Source: Avibacterium volantium_A (GTDB lineage: Bacteria; Pseudomonadota; Gammaproteobacteria; Enterobacterales; Pasteurellaceae). From it: a stretch of DNA of 64,000 nt. The notes beneath the pieces are model-generated. The model had not been told where the DNA came from. It searched no databases and saw only the letters and a program-made list of their open reading frames with translations. Location: assembly GCF_049366555.1 (NCBI RefSeq), contig NZ_JBMMGT010000010.1, forward strand, positions 14,362-78,361, read 5' to 3'. Positions 36,941-45,662 of the stretch are shown here, one piece after another. A program made the position numbers and the translations under genes. Positions within the stretch are counted from its first letter, which is position 1. Each line of letters opens with the position of its first letter.

Positions 36941-37258
36941 TGCGATAACCTCGTCTTGAGTAATGATTTTTGCTTAATTATCAACGATGAATGCAAACAC
37001 ATCGCAACAATGTCCACTCCAACCACATAAATTTAAAACTCAAATTCTGTTTAGATTTTATACCGCTCACTAAACGCAATAAGCGATATACGTTAAAATT
37101 TTGATACAAGTCAGCTGGTTATTTTAACTAATTAATAACTTTCGTGCTACTTTGAAGGGCGGTTTTTCCAAAATTTTAAGAAAAAAGACCGCTGTTTTTG
37201 TGGAAAATCAATTTTTACTAAAGATTATGAAATTGCACTACCTTTTATTAGGTATAAA

Positions 37259-37570
37259 TTATTGTCCAATCCCTAAACAATTTGGTGATTTGGGAAATTG
37301 CTGTTCCAATGCTTGCCATTCATCTAAGGTATAAGTATGTAACGCCAATGCGTGAATGCCATTTTTCAATTCTTCCGCCAATAATTGATACAGCATTTGA
37401 TGGCGCGCAACCTTTCTCACCCCATTAAACGCATCACTCACTAACACCACTTTAAAATGTGAATCCGCCCCACGTCCAGAACTGTGCATATGGCTTTCAT
37501 TTTCAATATGCAAAAAGTGCGGTGCAAATTTTTGCGAAATTTTTTGTTCTAAAACTTGTTGAACACCCAT
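37259..37570 (-). CDS. bolA: BolA family protein
   Basis: Small cytoplasmic protein (103 aa) with the class II KH-like BolA fold: QQVLEQKISQKF, then HIENESHMHSSGRGADSHFKVVLVS, and a His near the C-terminal half (ALHTYTLDEW). BolA proteins pair with monothiol glutaredoxins in Fe-S handling and affect morphology under stress. The start is ATG 37570 (MGVQQV) with an AAGGA-like site; the upstream in-frame extension is not homologous. Divergent from yajG. Confidence 0.92.
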   Translation of the reverse strand: MGVQQVLEQKISQKFAPHFLHIENESHMHSSGRGADSHFKVVLVSDAFNGVRKVARHQMLYQLLAEELKNGIHALALHTYTLDEWQALEQQFPKSPNCLGIGQ

Positions 37571-37687
37571 TATCCTTTCCTTCTTTTTATAAACTAACAC
37601 AATAAAAATTTGCTTTTGCAAAGACTATACATTCATACTGAAGTTTGCAAGAATAGCCGTATCTTTTTTATTCGCGAGGAAATGACT

Positions 37688-38284
37688 ATGCGTTTTGCTA
37701 AACTCTCTCTGATCACCTTATTTTCAAGTGCCGTATTATTATCCGCGTGCCAATCTCAGCCAAGTAACACAATCTCTTTTACGCCACCTAGTCCAAGCGT
37801 GCAATTCAATGCGGCAAATCAACACGCGATACTCAATATCCTCACGCGTGATGCGCGCCAACAGCCTGAAGTATCAAGCTATGTGTATGACGAAAAAATC
37901 TTTAAGCTCTTTGCCGAACCAAAACCAGCTCAGATTTTCGATCAAGTGATCAAACAAGATCTAAATGGCAAAGGATTTCGCATTGCTGCAACGCCTGCTC
38001 AATCTAACACCAATGTGATTGTGAATATCAACAAATTCTATGCCGATGTAGAACAAGGCAATTTACGCTACAAAATCACCGCGAATGTACAAATCAACGT
38101 TCAAGTGCAGGGGGCGAAAGGTCAATTCAACAAAAATATCGGCTCAACACGCAGCCAAGAGGGCGCACTGCGTGCCAATAATGCCAATATTCAAAAAGTG
38201 TTAGGACAGGCATTAAACGAAACGGTTCAGAGTATCTATAAAGATCAAGAAATCGCCAATGCGATTAATCAATATTCCAACTAA
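37688..38284 (+). CDS. yajG: YajG family lipoprotein
   Basis: Outer-membrane-type lipoprotein (198 aa). The signal peptide ends in a lipobox, LLSAC, and the mature protein is a YajG-like domain (DUF/LptE-like alpha-beta fold) of unknown function. The start at 37688 is preferred over the ATG at 37682 because GAGGA ends only 1 nt before the latter. bolA-yajG divergence is also seen in enteric bacteria, where yajG lies near bolA, which supports both names. Confidence 0.87.
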   Translation: MRFAKLSLITLFSSAVLLSACQSQPSNTISFTPPSPSVQFNAANQHAILNILTRDARQQPEVSSYVYDEKIFKLFAEPKPAQIFDQVIKQDLNGKGFRIAATPAQSNTNVIVNINKFYADVEQGNLRYKITANVQINVQVQGAKGQFNKNIGSTRSQEGALRANNANIQKVLGQALNETVQSIYKDQEIANAINQYSN

Positions 38285-38300
38285 TTTTCAGATAAAACAA

Positions 38301-38326
38301 AACCTTGCGCGCTTGCAAGGTTTTTT
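38301..38326 (+). terminator. Intrinsic terminator after yajG
   Basis: AACCTTGC/GCAAGGTT stem with a GCGCTT loop and a T6 tail, 16 nt after the yajG stop. Confidence 0.9.
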
Positions 38327-38339
38327 ATTATCCGAAAAA

Positions 38340-38416
38340 TGGCGAACGTGGACGGAGTCGAACCGCCGACCTGTCCCTTAGGAGGGGACTGCTCTATCCT
38401 GCTAAGCTACACGTTC
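38340..38416 (-). tRNA. tRNA-Arg (CCT)
   Basis: 77-nt cloverleaf with encoded CCA; acceptor GAACGTG/CACGTTC, anticodon loop CTCCTAA. It lies alone between the yajG terminator and the tRNA-Asn terminator. No attachment-site duplication or integrase is seen next to it. Confidence 0.95.
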
Positions 38417-38531
38417 TTTTGCATTTCAGTTTGACACAAATATGTAATGATGAAAAGCACGGGATAAAAAATAAAGTGCGGTGCGAATTTGGTTAATTTT
38501 TTAGTAAGAAAAGAAATAATGATGAGATATG

Positions 38532-38560
38532 AAAAAAGCCGCTAATTTTCATTAGCGGCT
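38532..38560 (-). terminator. Terminator after tRNA-Asn
   Basis: AGCCGCTAAT/ATTAGCGGCT, a 10-bp stem with a 4-nt loop; a T6 run follows on the minus strand. It ends the Phe-Asn tRNA transcript. Confidence 0.92.
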
Positions 38561-38570
38561 CTTAGGAATT

Positions 38571-38646
38571 TGGCTCCTCCTGCTGGACTTGAACCAGCGA
38601 CATATGGATTAACAGTCCACCGTTCTACCGACTGAACTAAGGAGGA
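38571..38646 (-). tRNA. tRNA-Asn (GTT)
   Basis: 76-nt cloverleaf with encoded CCA; acceptor TCCTCCT/AGGAGGA, anticodon loop CTGTTAA. Co-transcribed with tRNA-Phe, 4 nt upstream. Confidence 0.97.
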
Positions 38647-38650
38647 GTAG

Positions 38651-38726
38651 TGGTGCCTCGAGGCGGAATCGAACCACCGACACGGGGATTTTCAATCCCC
38701 TGCTCTACCAACTGAGCTATCGAGGC
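38651..38726 (-). tRNA. tRNA-Phe (GAA)
   Basis: 76-nt cloverleaf with encoded CCA; acceptor GCCTCGA/TCGAGGC, anticodon loop TTGAAAA. Confidence 0.97.
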
Positions 38727-38882
38727 AACTCATCAGTGGTGCGTATTAAACGATTTTTACCGCGTTAAGTCAATCATTAATTTTAACTTTTTTACGTTTT
38801 TTTGTTTGTTTGAATATTTAACAAGCGAAACGCATAGGAATGCAGCAAAAATCGCATAAAAAATCAAAACCACTTTTAATTT

Positions 38883-39959
38883 TTATCGTCTAACCCGATA
38901 ACTTTTTTGTGCCTTATCCACCTTAATTAAATAATTTCTCGCTTGTGAAGATGGGTGTGCCGTAGTCAAAATTCGGTACACTTGCTCAGGATATAAGCGG
39001 TTGATTTGTTCAATCGCCATATCTTTATCTTCGTGGAACACACGCAACACCGCACCTGCCCCACTGTTATACGCAGAAATCATCGCAAAACGCTTAGACG
39101 TTGGGTTAGTAATGCCATCTAAATATTTATTTTGTAATAGCCATAAATACGATGCACCTGCATCAATATTTTTTTCAGGATCAAACAAATAGCTTTTTGA
39201 CGGCTGACCACCACGTCCTTTCATTTGGAACACATCTCGCCCAGCCGTATGCGGCACCACTTGCATTAAGCCAATGGCATTAGCATAGCTAATCGCATAA
39301 GGGTTGAAGCTGGATTCCGTTTGCATAATGCCTAAAATCAAACTTTCATCAAGGTTATAGCGTCTAGCTGCACGACGCACCATTGGTAGGTATTTTTGCG
39401 CACGCACGGCAACGTGATTAGCAATCATTGGGATCACCACAAACTGCACCATTCTGCCGTTACTCAAGCGGCGTGTTTGCAATTTATTTTGCACCAGATA
39501 ATCGGCAAAATTGCCCGCGATAAACTCGTTGGTAATTTGCTGCCCCGCATTATCCACCACTTGCCCTACTAAGAAAGGACGAGAACTTATCGGCACATCG
39601 CCAGAGGCAAATAAATCAATGCCTTTCGCATCTGAGCCCATTAATAACGTATGCACGATAGCATTGTGCAGGCGGTTCAAATCTTGCTGTGTTTCAACCG
39701 TGATAACCCCTTCATCAAAGCTCACGTGGCTACGAGTGTAATAACTATCGGTGTATTTCACATAGTCTTTACGGCTTGCCACCAACAGCTCATTCACGCC
39801 CCAAATTTGATCGATATTATGGGAAAATTGCCCCGTCAAAATATCTAACCCCTGCGTATCTTTCGCAAAGGCTTCATCATAATTTATTCCTTTATGGCTT
39901 GAGCCACTACAAGCAAACAAAAAAGGAATAATCAAAGCAACAACATATTTCTTCATCAT
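38883..39959 (-). CDS. mltC: MltC, membrane-bound lytic murein transglycosylase C
   Basis: Outer-membrane lipoprotein (358 aa) cleaving the MurNAc-GlcNAc bond with 1,6-anhydro product formation. Signal and lipobox are LIIPFLFAC. An N-terminal MltC domain (DUF3393) precedes an SLT lysozyme-like domain. Its catalytic Glu lies in GIMQTESSFNP, followed by AIGLMQVVPHTAG and ISAYNSGAGAV. The start overlaps the yggX stop by 4 nt, so mutY-yggX-mltC is one coupled operon, as in E. coli. Confidence 0.97.
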   Translation of the reverse strand: MMKKYVVALIIPFLFACSGSSHKGINYDEAFAKDTQGLDILTGQFSHNIDQIWGVNELLVASRKDYVKYTDSYYTRSHVSFDEGVITVETQQDLNRLHNAIVHTLLMGSDAKGIDLFASGDVPISSRPFLVGQVVDNAGQQITNEFIAGNFADYLVQNKLQTRRLSNGRMVQFVVIPMIANHVAVRAQKYLPMVRRAARRYNLDESLILGIMQTESSFNPYAISYANAIGLMQVVPHTAGRDVFQMKGRGGQPSKSYLFDPEKNIDAGASYLWLLQNKYLDGITNPTSKRFAMISAYNSGAGAVLRVFHEDKDMAIEQINRLYPEQVYRILTTAHPSSQARNYLIKVDKAQKSYRVRR

Positions 39960-40234
39960 TCTTTTTCCGCTGGCGGAACATAGCCTTCAATATGAACATC
40001 TTTACCTTCAAATAAGAAATTCACCATTTCTTGCTCTAATAATTGGCGATGTTCGGCATTCATCATATTTAATTTTTTCTCATTAACGAGCATTGTTTGT
40101 TTTTTCATCCACTCGCCCCAAGCCTGTTTGCTGATATTATCAAAAATACGTTTGCCTAATTCGCCTGGGTAAAGTTGAAAATCTAGCCCGTCCGCCTCTT
40201 GTTTTAAATAGGCACAAAATACCGTTCTTGCCAT
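39956..40234 (-). CDS. yggX: YggX, probable Fe(II)-trafficking protein
   Basis: Small soluble protein (92 aa) implicated in protecting Fe-S clusters from oxidative damage. The N-terminus MARTVFCAYLK contains the conserved cysteine, and WGEWMKKQTMLVNEKKLNMM is typical. It shares one base with the mutY stop and 4 bases with mltC. Confidence 0.96.
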   Translation of the reverse strand: MARTVFCAYLKQEADGLDFQLYPGELGKRIFDNISKQAWGEWMKKQTMLVNEKKLNMMNAEHRQLLEQEMVNFLFEGKDVHIEGYVPPAEKE

Positions 40235-41352
40235 TATTTTTTTCCTTTTGCTAACTGTAATAAAAGATTTTTGACTGGCGTTGCCAGCCCAATTTGATCA
40301 GGATTTTGCGGATCATACCAATATTTGACCGCACTTTGTATAGAAGATTCATACTTGCCGTGATTTTCACCCACCTTTTTCCAATCTGAGCGATTAGCGT
40401 CCTCGCTGTGATATTCCTGTTTCACATAAATCGGGTGAATCATTAAATGAAAATGGCTAAACGTATGGCGAAAAGCTGGCCATTCCTGATAAAAATCCAC
40501 GCTTTGACGCGCCAAATAAGCCAGTAAATCCTGCTTGCTGTCAAATTGTGGAAAACAATACAAACCGCCCCACAAGCCCGCATTTTCACGCTGTTCTAAT
40601 GCCACCTTGCCTTGTCGCTGCCAAATCAAGAAATAACTTTGTCGCTCGGGTAAGGTTTTCTTTGGTTTCTTCGCAGGATAATCTTGCCAATTTTGTTGCG
40701 AATTTGCACCGCACTTTGCGGATAAGGGACAAAGCGTGCATTTCGGTTTTGTGCGTGTACATACCATCGCGCCAATATCCATCATCGCTTGATTAAAATC
40801 TGCCACACGCTGTGTTGGCGTAACTTCTGCACTTAACTGCCAAAGTTGGTTTTCCACTTTTTTCTCGCCCGCCCAGCCTTCAACCGTAAAATAACGGGAC
40901 AGCACACGTTTCACGTTGCCATCTAAAATAGGATAAGGGGCATTTAAGCAAGAAGACAGAATTGCCCCCGCCGTGCTTCGACCAATGCCTTTTAACGCCT
41001 GTACTTGTTCAAATTCAGTAGGGAAATTGCCCTGATACTGATCACGAATAATTTGTGCCGATTGGTGCAAATTTCTTGCCCGCGCGTAATAGCCCAAGCC
41101 CGTCCACAAATGCAGCACTTCATCAAGGGGCGCATCGGCAAGATCAATGATGGTAGAAAACCTTTGCATAAAGCGTTCAAAATAAGGAATCACCGTAGCA
41201 ACTTGAGTTTGTTGCAACATTACCTCGGACAGCCAAACGCCATAAAGGGTTTTATTTTGCTGCCAAGGCAAATGTTTGCGCCCAAATTGGTCGTACCAAG
41301 CCAGAACAGATTTTGCGAAAGGCGCAGTGGCGGAAGATTGAGCTAATAGCAT
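40234..41352 (-). CDS. mutY: MutY, adenine DNA glycosylase
   Basis: Base-excision repair enzyme (372 aa) removing A opposite 8-oxoG. The helix-hairpin-helix and catalytic region are seen (SEVMLQQTQVATVIPYFERF, VQALKGIGRSTAGAIL, YPILDGNVKRVL). The 4Fe-4S motif CTRTKPKCTLCPLSAKC and a C-terminal NUDIX-like domain (GLWGGLYCFPQF) follow. The start is ATG 41352 (MLLAQSS); the frame extends upstream without homology. Confidence 0.97.
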   Translation of the reverse strand: MLLAQSSATAPFAKSVLAWYDQFGRKHLPWQQNKTLYGVWLSEVMLQQTQVATVIPYFERFMQRFSTIIDLADAPLDEVLHLWTGLGYYARARNLHQSAQIIRDQYQGNFPTEFEQVQALKGIGRSTAGAILSSCLNAPYPILDGNVKRVLSRYFTVEGWAGEKKVENQLWQLSAEVTPTQRVADFNQAMMDIGAMVCTRTKPKCTLCPLSAKCGANSQQNWQDYPAKKPKKTLPERQSYFLIWQRQGKVALEQRENAGLWGGLYCFPQFDSKQDLLAYLARQSVDFYQEWPAFRHTFSHFHLMIHPIYVKQEYHSEDANRSDWKKVGENHGKYESSIQSAVKYWYDPQNPDQIGLATPVKNLLLQLAKGKK

Positions 41353-41439
41353 AAATACAATAGATAAAAGAATGAAAAAATGAAGTGTATCATAGGCAAA
41401 ATTTATCTTGCAAAAGGAAATGCCATAAGGGCAAAACAA

Positions 41440-41477
41440 AAGTGCGGTGAAAAATGTCGAGATTTTTCACCGCACTT
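41440..41477 (-). terminator. purB terminator made from a USS inverted pair
   Basis: A perfect 16-bp stem containing AAGTGCGGT and ACCGCACTT (41440-41455 and 41462-41477) with a 6-nt loop, followed on the minus strand by TTTTGTTTT. It lies 12 nt after the purB stop. Confidence 0.88.
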
Positions 41478-41489
41478 ATTTTTAGCGCA

Positions 41490-42857
41490 TTACAGTTTTT
41501 CCACTAACTCCACCGCTGCGCCAATATAAGTGGCTGGGGTGAGTTGTTGTAAGCGCTGTTTTTCGTGCGCTGGAATGTCTAACTTCTCGATAAACTCACG
41601 CATTGCTTGCTCATCAACGCGTTTTCCGCGTGTCAGTTCTTTCAATTTTTCGTAAGGTTTTTCAATGCCATAACGGCGCATTACGGTTTGAATTGGTTCA
41701 GCCAGCACTTCCCAGTTTTGGTTGAGTTCATCACGCAAGTGCTGTTCGTTCACTTCAAGTTTGCTAATGCCTTTTCTGGTGGCAGCATAGGCTATTAAAC
41801 AATAGCCCAAGCCCACGCCCAAATTACGCAATACGGTGGAATCCGTTAAATCACGCTGCCAGCGAGAAATTGGCAATTTCGCGCCTAAATGCCCCATTAC
41901 TGCGTTCGCAATGCCCAAATTCCCTTCTGAGTTTTCAAAATCAATTGGGTTCACTTTGTGTGGCATTGTTGATGAACCAATTTCCCCGGCGATGGTGCGT
42001 TGTTTGAAGTGATTTAAGGCAATATAGCCCCATAAATCGCGATCAAAATCGATAATAATGGTGTTGAAACGCGCAATGTTATCAAACAATTCGGCAATGT
42101 AATCGTGCGGCTCAATTTGTGTGGTGTAAGGATTCCATTTAATGCCGAGCGAAGTAACAAATTCTTCACTGAATTTATGCCAATCTACATCAGGATAGGC
42201 GGATAAATGGGCATTGTAGTTTCCCACTGCGCCGTTGATTTTGCCAAGAATTTCAATCTCTTGCAGTTGTTTAAACTGACGTTTTAAGCGATATACCACA
42301 TTCGCCATTTCTTTCCCTACGGTGGACGGAGAAGCTGGCTGTCCGTGAGTGCGCGAAAGTAATGGGATCGCTTTGTATTCGTGGGCGAGACGCTCAATTT
42401 CAGCAATTAATTTTTGCCATTCAGGCAAAATCACTTCTTCGCGTGCCGTTTTCAACATTAAGGCGTGGGAAAGGTTGTTAATATCTTCAGAAGTACAAGC
42501 AAAATGGATAAACTCGCTCACCGCGGCTAATTCTTCAAGTGCGGTGGTTTTTTCTTTCAAAAAATATTCCACCGCTTTCACATCGTGGTTGGTGGTTTTT
42601 TCAATTTCTTTGATACGCTGCGTGTCCGCTAAACTGAAATTTGCCACAATTTCATCAAGGTAATCGTTTGCTTTTTGCGACAAAGAAGGAACTTCTTGAA
42701 TTTGTGCAGTCGCCGCCAATTTTTGTAGCCAACGAACTTCGACTGTAACACGGAATTTGAGCAAGCCAAATTCGCTAAAAATAGCACGCAAAGCCGTTGT
42801 TTTGTCTTGATAACGACCATCAATCGGGGAAATCGCGGTAAGTGCGTTTAATTCCAT
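41490..42857 (-). CDS. purB: PurB, adenylosuccinate lyase
   Basis: Cytoplasmic enzyme (455 aa) acting twice in purine synthesis (SAICAR and adenylosuccinate cleavage). The fumarase/aspartase signature GSSTMPHKVNP is clear. N-terminal ALTAISPIDGRY, FACTSEDINN and LSRTHGQPASP are typical of the PurB long form. It lies 12 nt after hflD on the same strand. A USS lies in the coding sequence near 42540. Confidence 0.98.
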   Translation of the reverse strand: MELNALTAISPIDGRYQDKTTALRAIFSEFGLLKFRVTVEVRWLQKLAATAQIQEVPSLSQKANDYLDEIVANFSLADTQRIKEIEKTTNHDVKAVEYFLKEKTTALEELAAVSEFIHFACTSEDINNLSHALMLKTAREEVILPEWQKLIAEIERLAHEYKAIPLLSRTHGQPASPSTVGKEMANVVYRLKRQFKQLQEIEILGKINGAVGNYNAHLSAYPDVDWHKFSEEFVTSLGIKWNPYTTQIEPHDYIAELFDNIARFNTIIIDFDRDLWGYIALNHFKQRTIAGEIGSSTMPHKVNPIDFENSEGNLGIANAVMGHLGAKLPISRWQRDLTDSTVLRNLGVGLGYCLIAYAATRKGISKLEVNEQHLRDELNQNWEVLAEPIQTVMRRYGIEKPYEKLKELTRGKRVDEQAMREFIEKLDIPAHEKQRLQQLTPATYIGAAVELVEKL

Positions 42858-42869
42858 AAGAAAGAACTC

Positions 42870-43481
42870 CTAAAGGGTTGAGTAAATTTGTTGTGCCGTT
42901 GTGGCGATTTTGCCACGGGAAAAAAGAAACTGATATTTTTTGCCGCCCACTTGACGCCATAGCACCGCCGAACGAATGCCTGCTAATAGACTTGCGCGAA
43001 TACGGTGCTGAATGCCTTGTTGTTGCAAATAATCTGGCGCACCAAGCACCTGAATACGGCTACCGAGCGGGCTGATGACGTCCACGTAAATGCTGGCAAG
43101 ATTGCTTATCATCTGCTCATCAAGTAAATCATAAAAATTGAGCTGTGAAGGCAAATAGGCGATGCGTTGCGCCAATTCCGCCTTTGCTTTTGGCGATTTA
43201 CTCAGCTTGCCTTCCAACGCCAGCAAGCTTACCCAGTAGCGCGTTAGCTCTGCATCTCGGCCATTGAGCTGTTCCATCAAGGTTTGCAAGCCTAATTTTA
43301 AGTTTGCCGCATTGCCACCATAGACCGCTAAGGTATTTTTAGGCGAGGTTTGTAATAAGCTTTGTAGGCTGGCGTTGAAAGCTGCATTATCAGCACTGCC
43401 GTGATGAGCGAATTGTTTCACTAGCGCAGCCGCTTGGCATACACCAGCAAGGGCAAGGGTGATGTCGTAATAATCTGCCAT
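42870..43481 (-). CDS. hflD: HflD, regulator protein adjacent to purB
   Basis: All-helical peripheral membrane protein (203 aa) known in E. coli as a lambda CII-binding lysogenization regulator; its cellular role is unclear. Family parts seen are DITLALAGVCQAAALVKQFA, VYGGNAANLKLGLQTL and IRASLLAGIRSAVLWRQ. It is directly upstream of purB, as in enteric bacteria, but without mnmA in front. Confidence 0.93.
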   Translation of the reverse strand: MADYYDITLALAGVCQAAALVKQFAHHGSADNAAFNASLQSLLQTSPKNTLAVYGGNAANLKLGLQTLMEQLNGRDAELTRYWVSLLALEGKLSKSPKAKAELAQRIAYLPSQLNFYDLLDEQMISNLASIYVDVISPLGSRIQVLGAPDYLQQQGIQHRIRASLLAGIRSAVLWRQVGGKKYQFLFSRGKIATTAQQIYSTL

Positions 43482-43701
43482 TTTGCTATGAATGTTGTAT
43501 GAAAATTGCTATGTGGGCGAGAATCTCTCAAAAACTGGGGCAATATAGCATTTTTCGCCTTGCTTTAAAAGGCAAACAACGAATGAAAGCAAAATGACGA
43601 ATTCTTGCTAGTGTCTGTTGATAATTTATTTTGTATTTGAGCTGGCGGCTAGTTTTTGTGAGAAAAAGGTGAATGTGGTAAAGTTTAGTTATTCTAAACA
43701 A

Positions 43702-43730
43702 GCCACAGCCCCTGCACTGTGGCGGTTTTA
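43702..43730 (+). other. Hairpin with T-rich tail in the leader of the copper chaperone gene
   Basis: GCCACAG/CTGTGGC, a 7-bp stem with an 8-nt loop, then GGTTTTATTT, 33 bp before the ATG at 43763. No plus-strand gene lies upstream in the 281-bp gap to hflD, so this terminator-like element is either a leader attenuator or a remnant. Confidence 0.45.
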
Positions 43731-43762
43731 TTTCAATCTATTTTAATAAAAAGGAGAACCCA

Positions 43763-44173
43763 ATGAACGCAATGAAAAAAATCGGCTTAATTTGCACCGC
43801 ACTTTTCCCATTAGTAGCCCAAGCGGAAATTGTTGTGAGCCAAGCCACAATCTTCTCCACCGAAAAAGCAGGGCAACCAAGCGCCATTTTTATGCTGCTG
43901 CAAAACACCGGCAATGAAGCCGTCAATCTGCTTTTCGCCGAAAGCCAACAGCCCGCGCGCCTAGAATTACACGGAATGCACAACGGCAAAATGCACGCAC
44001 TCAACGGCATTGAAATCCCCGCCAAGCAAAGCATCAGCCTAAAACGCGGTGGTTTACACATTATGGTTTTCGATCTCCCCCAACCAATCCCACAAGGCGA
44101 AACTTTCCCAATCAAGCTGTTTTTTGATGATGGGGAAGTGGTGGAAATAAATGCAGAAGCTGCAACTAAATAA
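43763..44173 (+). CDS. Periplasmic copper chaperone, PCu(A)C family
   Basis: Exported 136-residue protein that binds Cu(I), known in other bacteria to deliver copper to cytochrome oxidase or other cuproenzymes. The signal peptide (MKKIGLICTALFPLVAQA) is followed by a cupredoxin-like domain. The copper ligands of the family, H-x3-M then HxM, are visible as LHGMHNGKMHAL and GGLHIMVF. AAGGAG stands 6 nt before ATG 43763; a second ATG at 43772 is possible. A USS at 43796-43804 encodes Thr-Ala-Leu in the signal. It is monocistronic. Confidence 0.9.
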   Translation: MNAMKKIGLICTALFPLVAQAEIVVSQATIFSTEKAGQPSAIFMLLQNTGNEAVNLLFAESQQPARLELHGMHNGKMHALNGIEIPAKQSISLKRGGLHIMVFDLPQPIPQGETFPIKLFFDDGEVVEINAEAATK

Positions 44174-44307
44174 CCACATATTCCTTTATAAAAATGTAGT
44201 TTAATTACACTTTTTCATTAGAAAAAGTGTTTTTTCTGCTTCTTTTTTTCCTTGTAAAAAATCATAACCTACTTAAAATAGCCTATCTTGCTAGGGAGAA
44301 AATTTTA

Positions 44308-45615
44308 ATGAAACGCACGATTTTACAAGCCTTAGAAAAATGGAAAGCGAAAACCAACAGAAAGCCTTTAATTATTCAAGGCGCTCGCCAAGTGGGCAAA
44401 ACTTGGGCAATGAAATATTTTGGTAAACATTATTTTAGCAAAGTAGCTTATGTAAACTTTGATAACAATCCAAGAATGAAAACCCTGTTTTCTAGTGATT
44501 TTGATATTAACCGATTGATTTTAGGTTTAAAAATCGAGACTGGTGTTGATATTCAAGCAGAAGATACATTGCTCATTTTTGATGAAATCCAAGAAGTCCC
44601 GCAAGCGTTGGCATCGCTCAAATATTTTTATGAAAATGCACCGCACTTTTATATTATCGCGGCAGGCTCATTACTTGGCGTATCCTTGCATCATCAAGTT
44701 TCTTTCCCTGTGGGCAAAGTGGATTTTATGCCAATGTATCCTATGCACTTTAGCGAATTTTTGTTGGCATTGGGGCAAGATGATCTTGTTGCGTTACTCA
44801 AAACGCAAGATTGGGCATTAATTTCTGCAATGAAAAGTCGGTATATTGAACTATTACGACAATATTACTTTATTGGTGGAATGCCTGAAGCTGTGCAAAC
44901 TTTTATTGATACACAAAATTTTGATGCTGTAAGGGAAGTGCAACGTAATTTGCTGATCGCCTATGAGCAAGATTTTTCTAAACATATTCAAGACGGCTAC
45001 ACGGTACAAAAAGTGCGGTCTATTTGGGCATCAATTCCAGAACAATTAGCAAAAGAAAACAAAAAGTTTTTTTATGCCAATCTACAAAAAGGGGCAAGAA
45101 GCAAAGATTACGAAATTGCGTTGCAATGGCTAAAAGATAGCGGATTAGTACATTGTGTACAGCGAATTAAAAAGCCACATTTACCGCTTTCAGCCTATCA
45201 AGATAATGCATTCAAGCTATATGGCTTAGACGTTGGCTTGCTAGCTGCGCAAAGCCATTTAGATATCAGCACCTTACTTGAAGGCAATCGCATTTTCAGT
45301 GAGTTCAAAGGAGCATTGACCGAACAATATGTATTACAGCAACTAATTGCTCAACAGGATAATCCTGTATGCTATTGGGCAACCGAGAAAGGAACGGCGG
45401 AGGTCGATTTTGTGATACAGCTGCAACAATCTATCATTCCGATTGAAGTAAAAGCAGAAGAAAATTTGAAGGCAAAAAGCCTACGAGTTTATGTAGAGCA
45501 ATATAATCCTAAACAGGCTCTGCGCTTTTCTATGGCGGATTATCGCCATCAAGATTGGCTAATCAATATTCCTTTGTATGCCGTACAAGAAAGTTTAAAT
45601 TTACATACGGCATAA
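44308..45615 (+). CDS. AAA ATPase with DUF4143 domain
   Basis: Predicted 435-residue P-loop ATPase of the AAA_14/DUF4143 type. Walker A is GARQVGKTWA, Walker B is LLIFDEIQE, and the C-terminal DUF4143 region resembles a restriction-endonuclease fold (EVDFVIQLQQSIIPIEVKAE, an E-D-ExK-like pattern). These proteins are common, patchily distributed and of unknown function. The start is ATG 44308 after AGGGAG; the frame extends upstream without need. Base composition is somewhat more AT-rich than neighbours, compatible with transfer. Confidence 0.88.
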   Translation: MKRTILQALEKWKAKTNRKPLIIQGARQVGKTWAMKYFGKHYFSKVAYVNFDNNPRMKTLFSSDFDINRLILGLKIETGVDIQAEDTLLIFDEIQEVPQALASLKYFYENAPHFYIIAAGSLLGVSLHHQVSFPVGKVDFMPMYPMHFSEFLLALGQDDLVALLKTQDWALISAMKSRYIELLRQYYFIGGMPEAVQTFIDTQNFDAVREVQRNLLIAYEQDFSKHIQDGYTVQKVRSIWASIPEQLAKENKKFFYANLQKGARSKDYEIALQWLKDSGLVHCVQRIKKPHLPLSAYQDNAFKLYGLDVGLLAAQSHLDISTLLEGNRIFSEFKGALTEQYVLQQLIAQQDNPVCYWATEKGTAEVDFVIQLQQSIIPIEVKAEENLKAKSLRVYVEQYNPKQALRFSMADYRHQDWLINIPLYAVQESLNLHTA

Positions 45616-45631
45616 CCTTTTTATTATAAAT

Positions 45632-45659
45632 AAAGCCGCCAAGCAATATTGGCGGCTTT
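45632..45659. terminator. Bidirectional terminator
   Basis: AAAGCCGCCA/TGGCGGCTTT, a 10-bp stem with an 8-nt loop, between the ATPase (plus) and the antiporter (minus), which stops at 45663. Confidence 0.85.
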
Positions 45660-45662
45660 AAC

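Noticed and set aside
38340..38726. Integration hotspot at the tRNA-Arg/Asn/Phe genes
   Set aside because: No integrase, no duplicated tRNA 3' end and no foreign gene is next to them.
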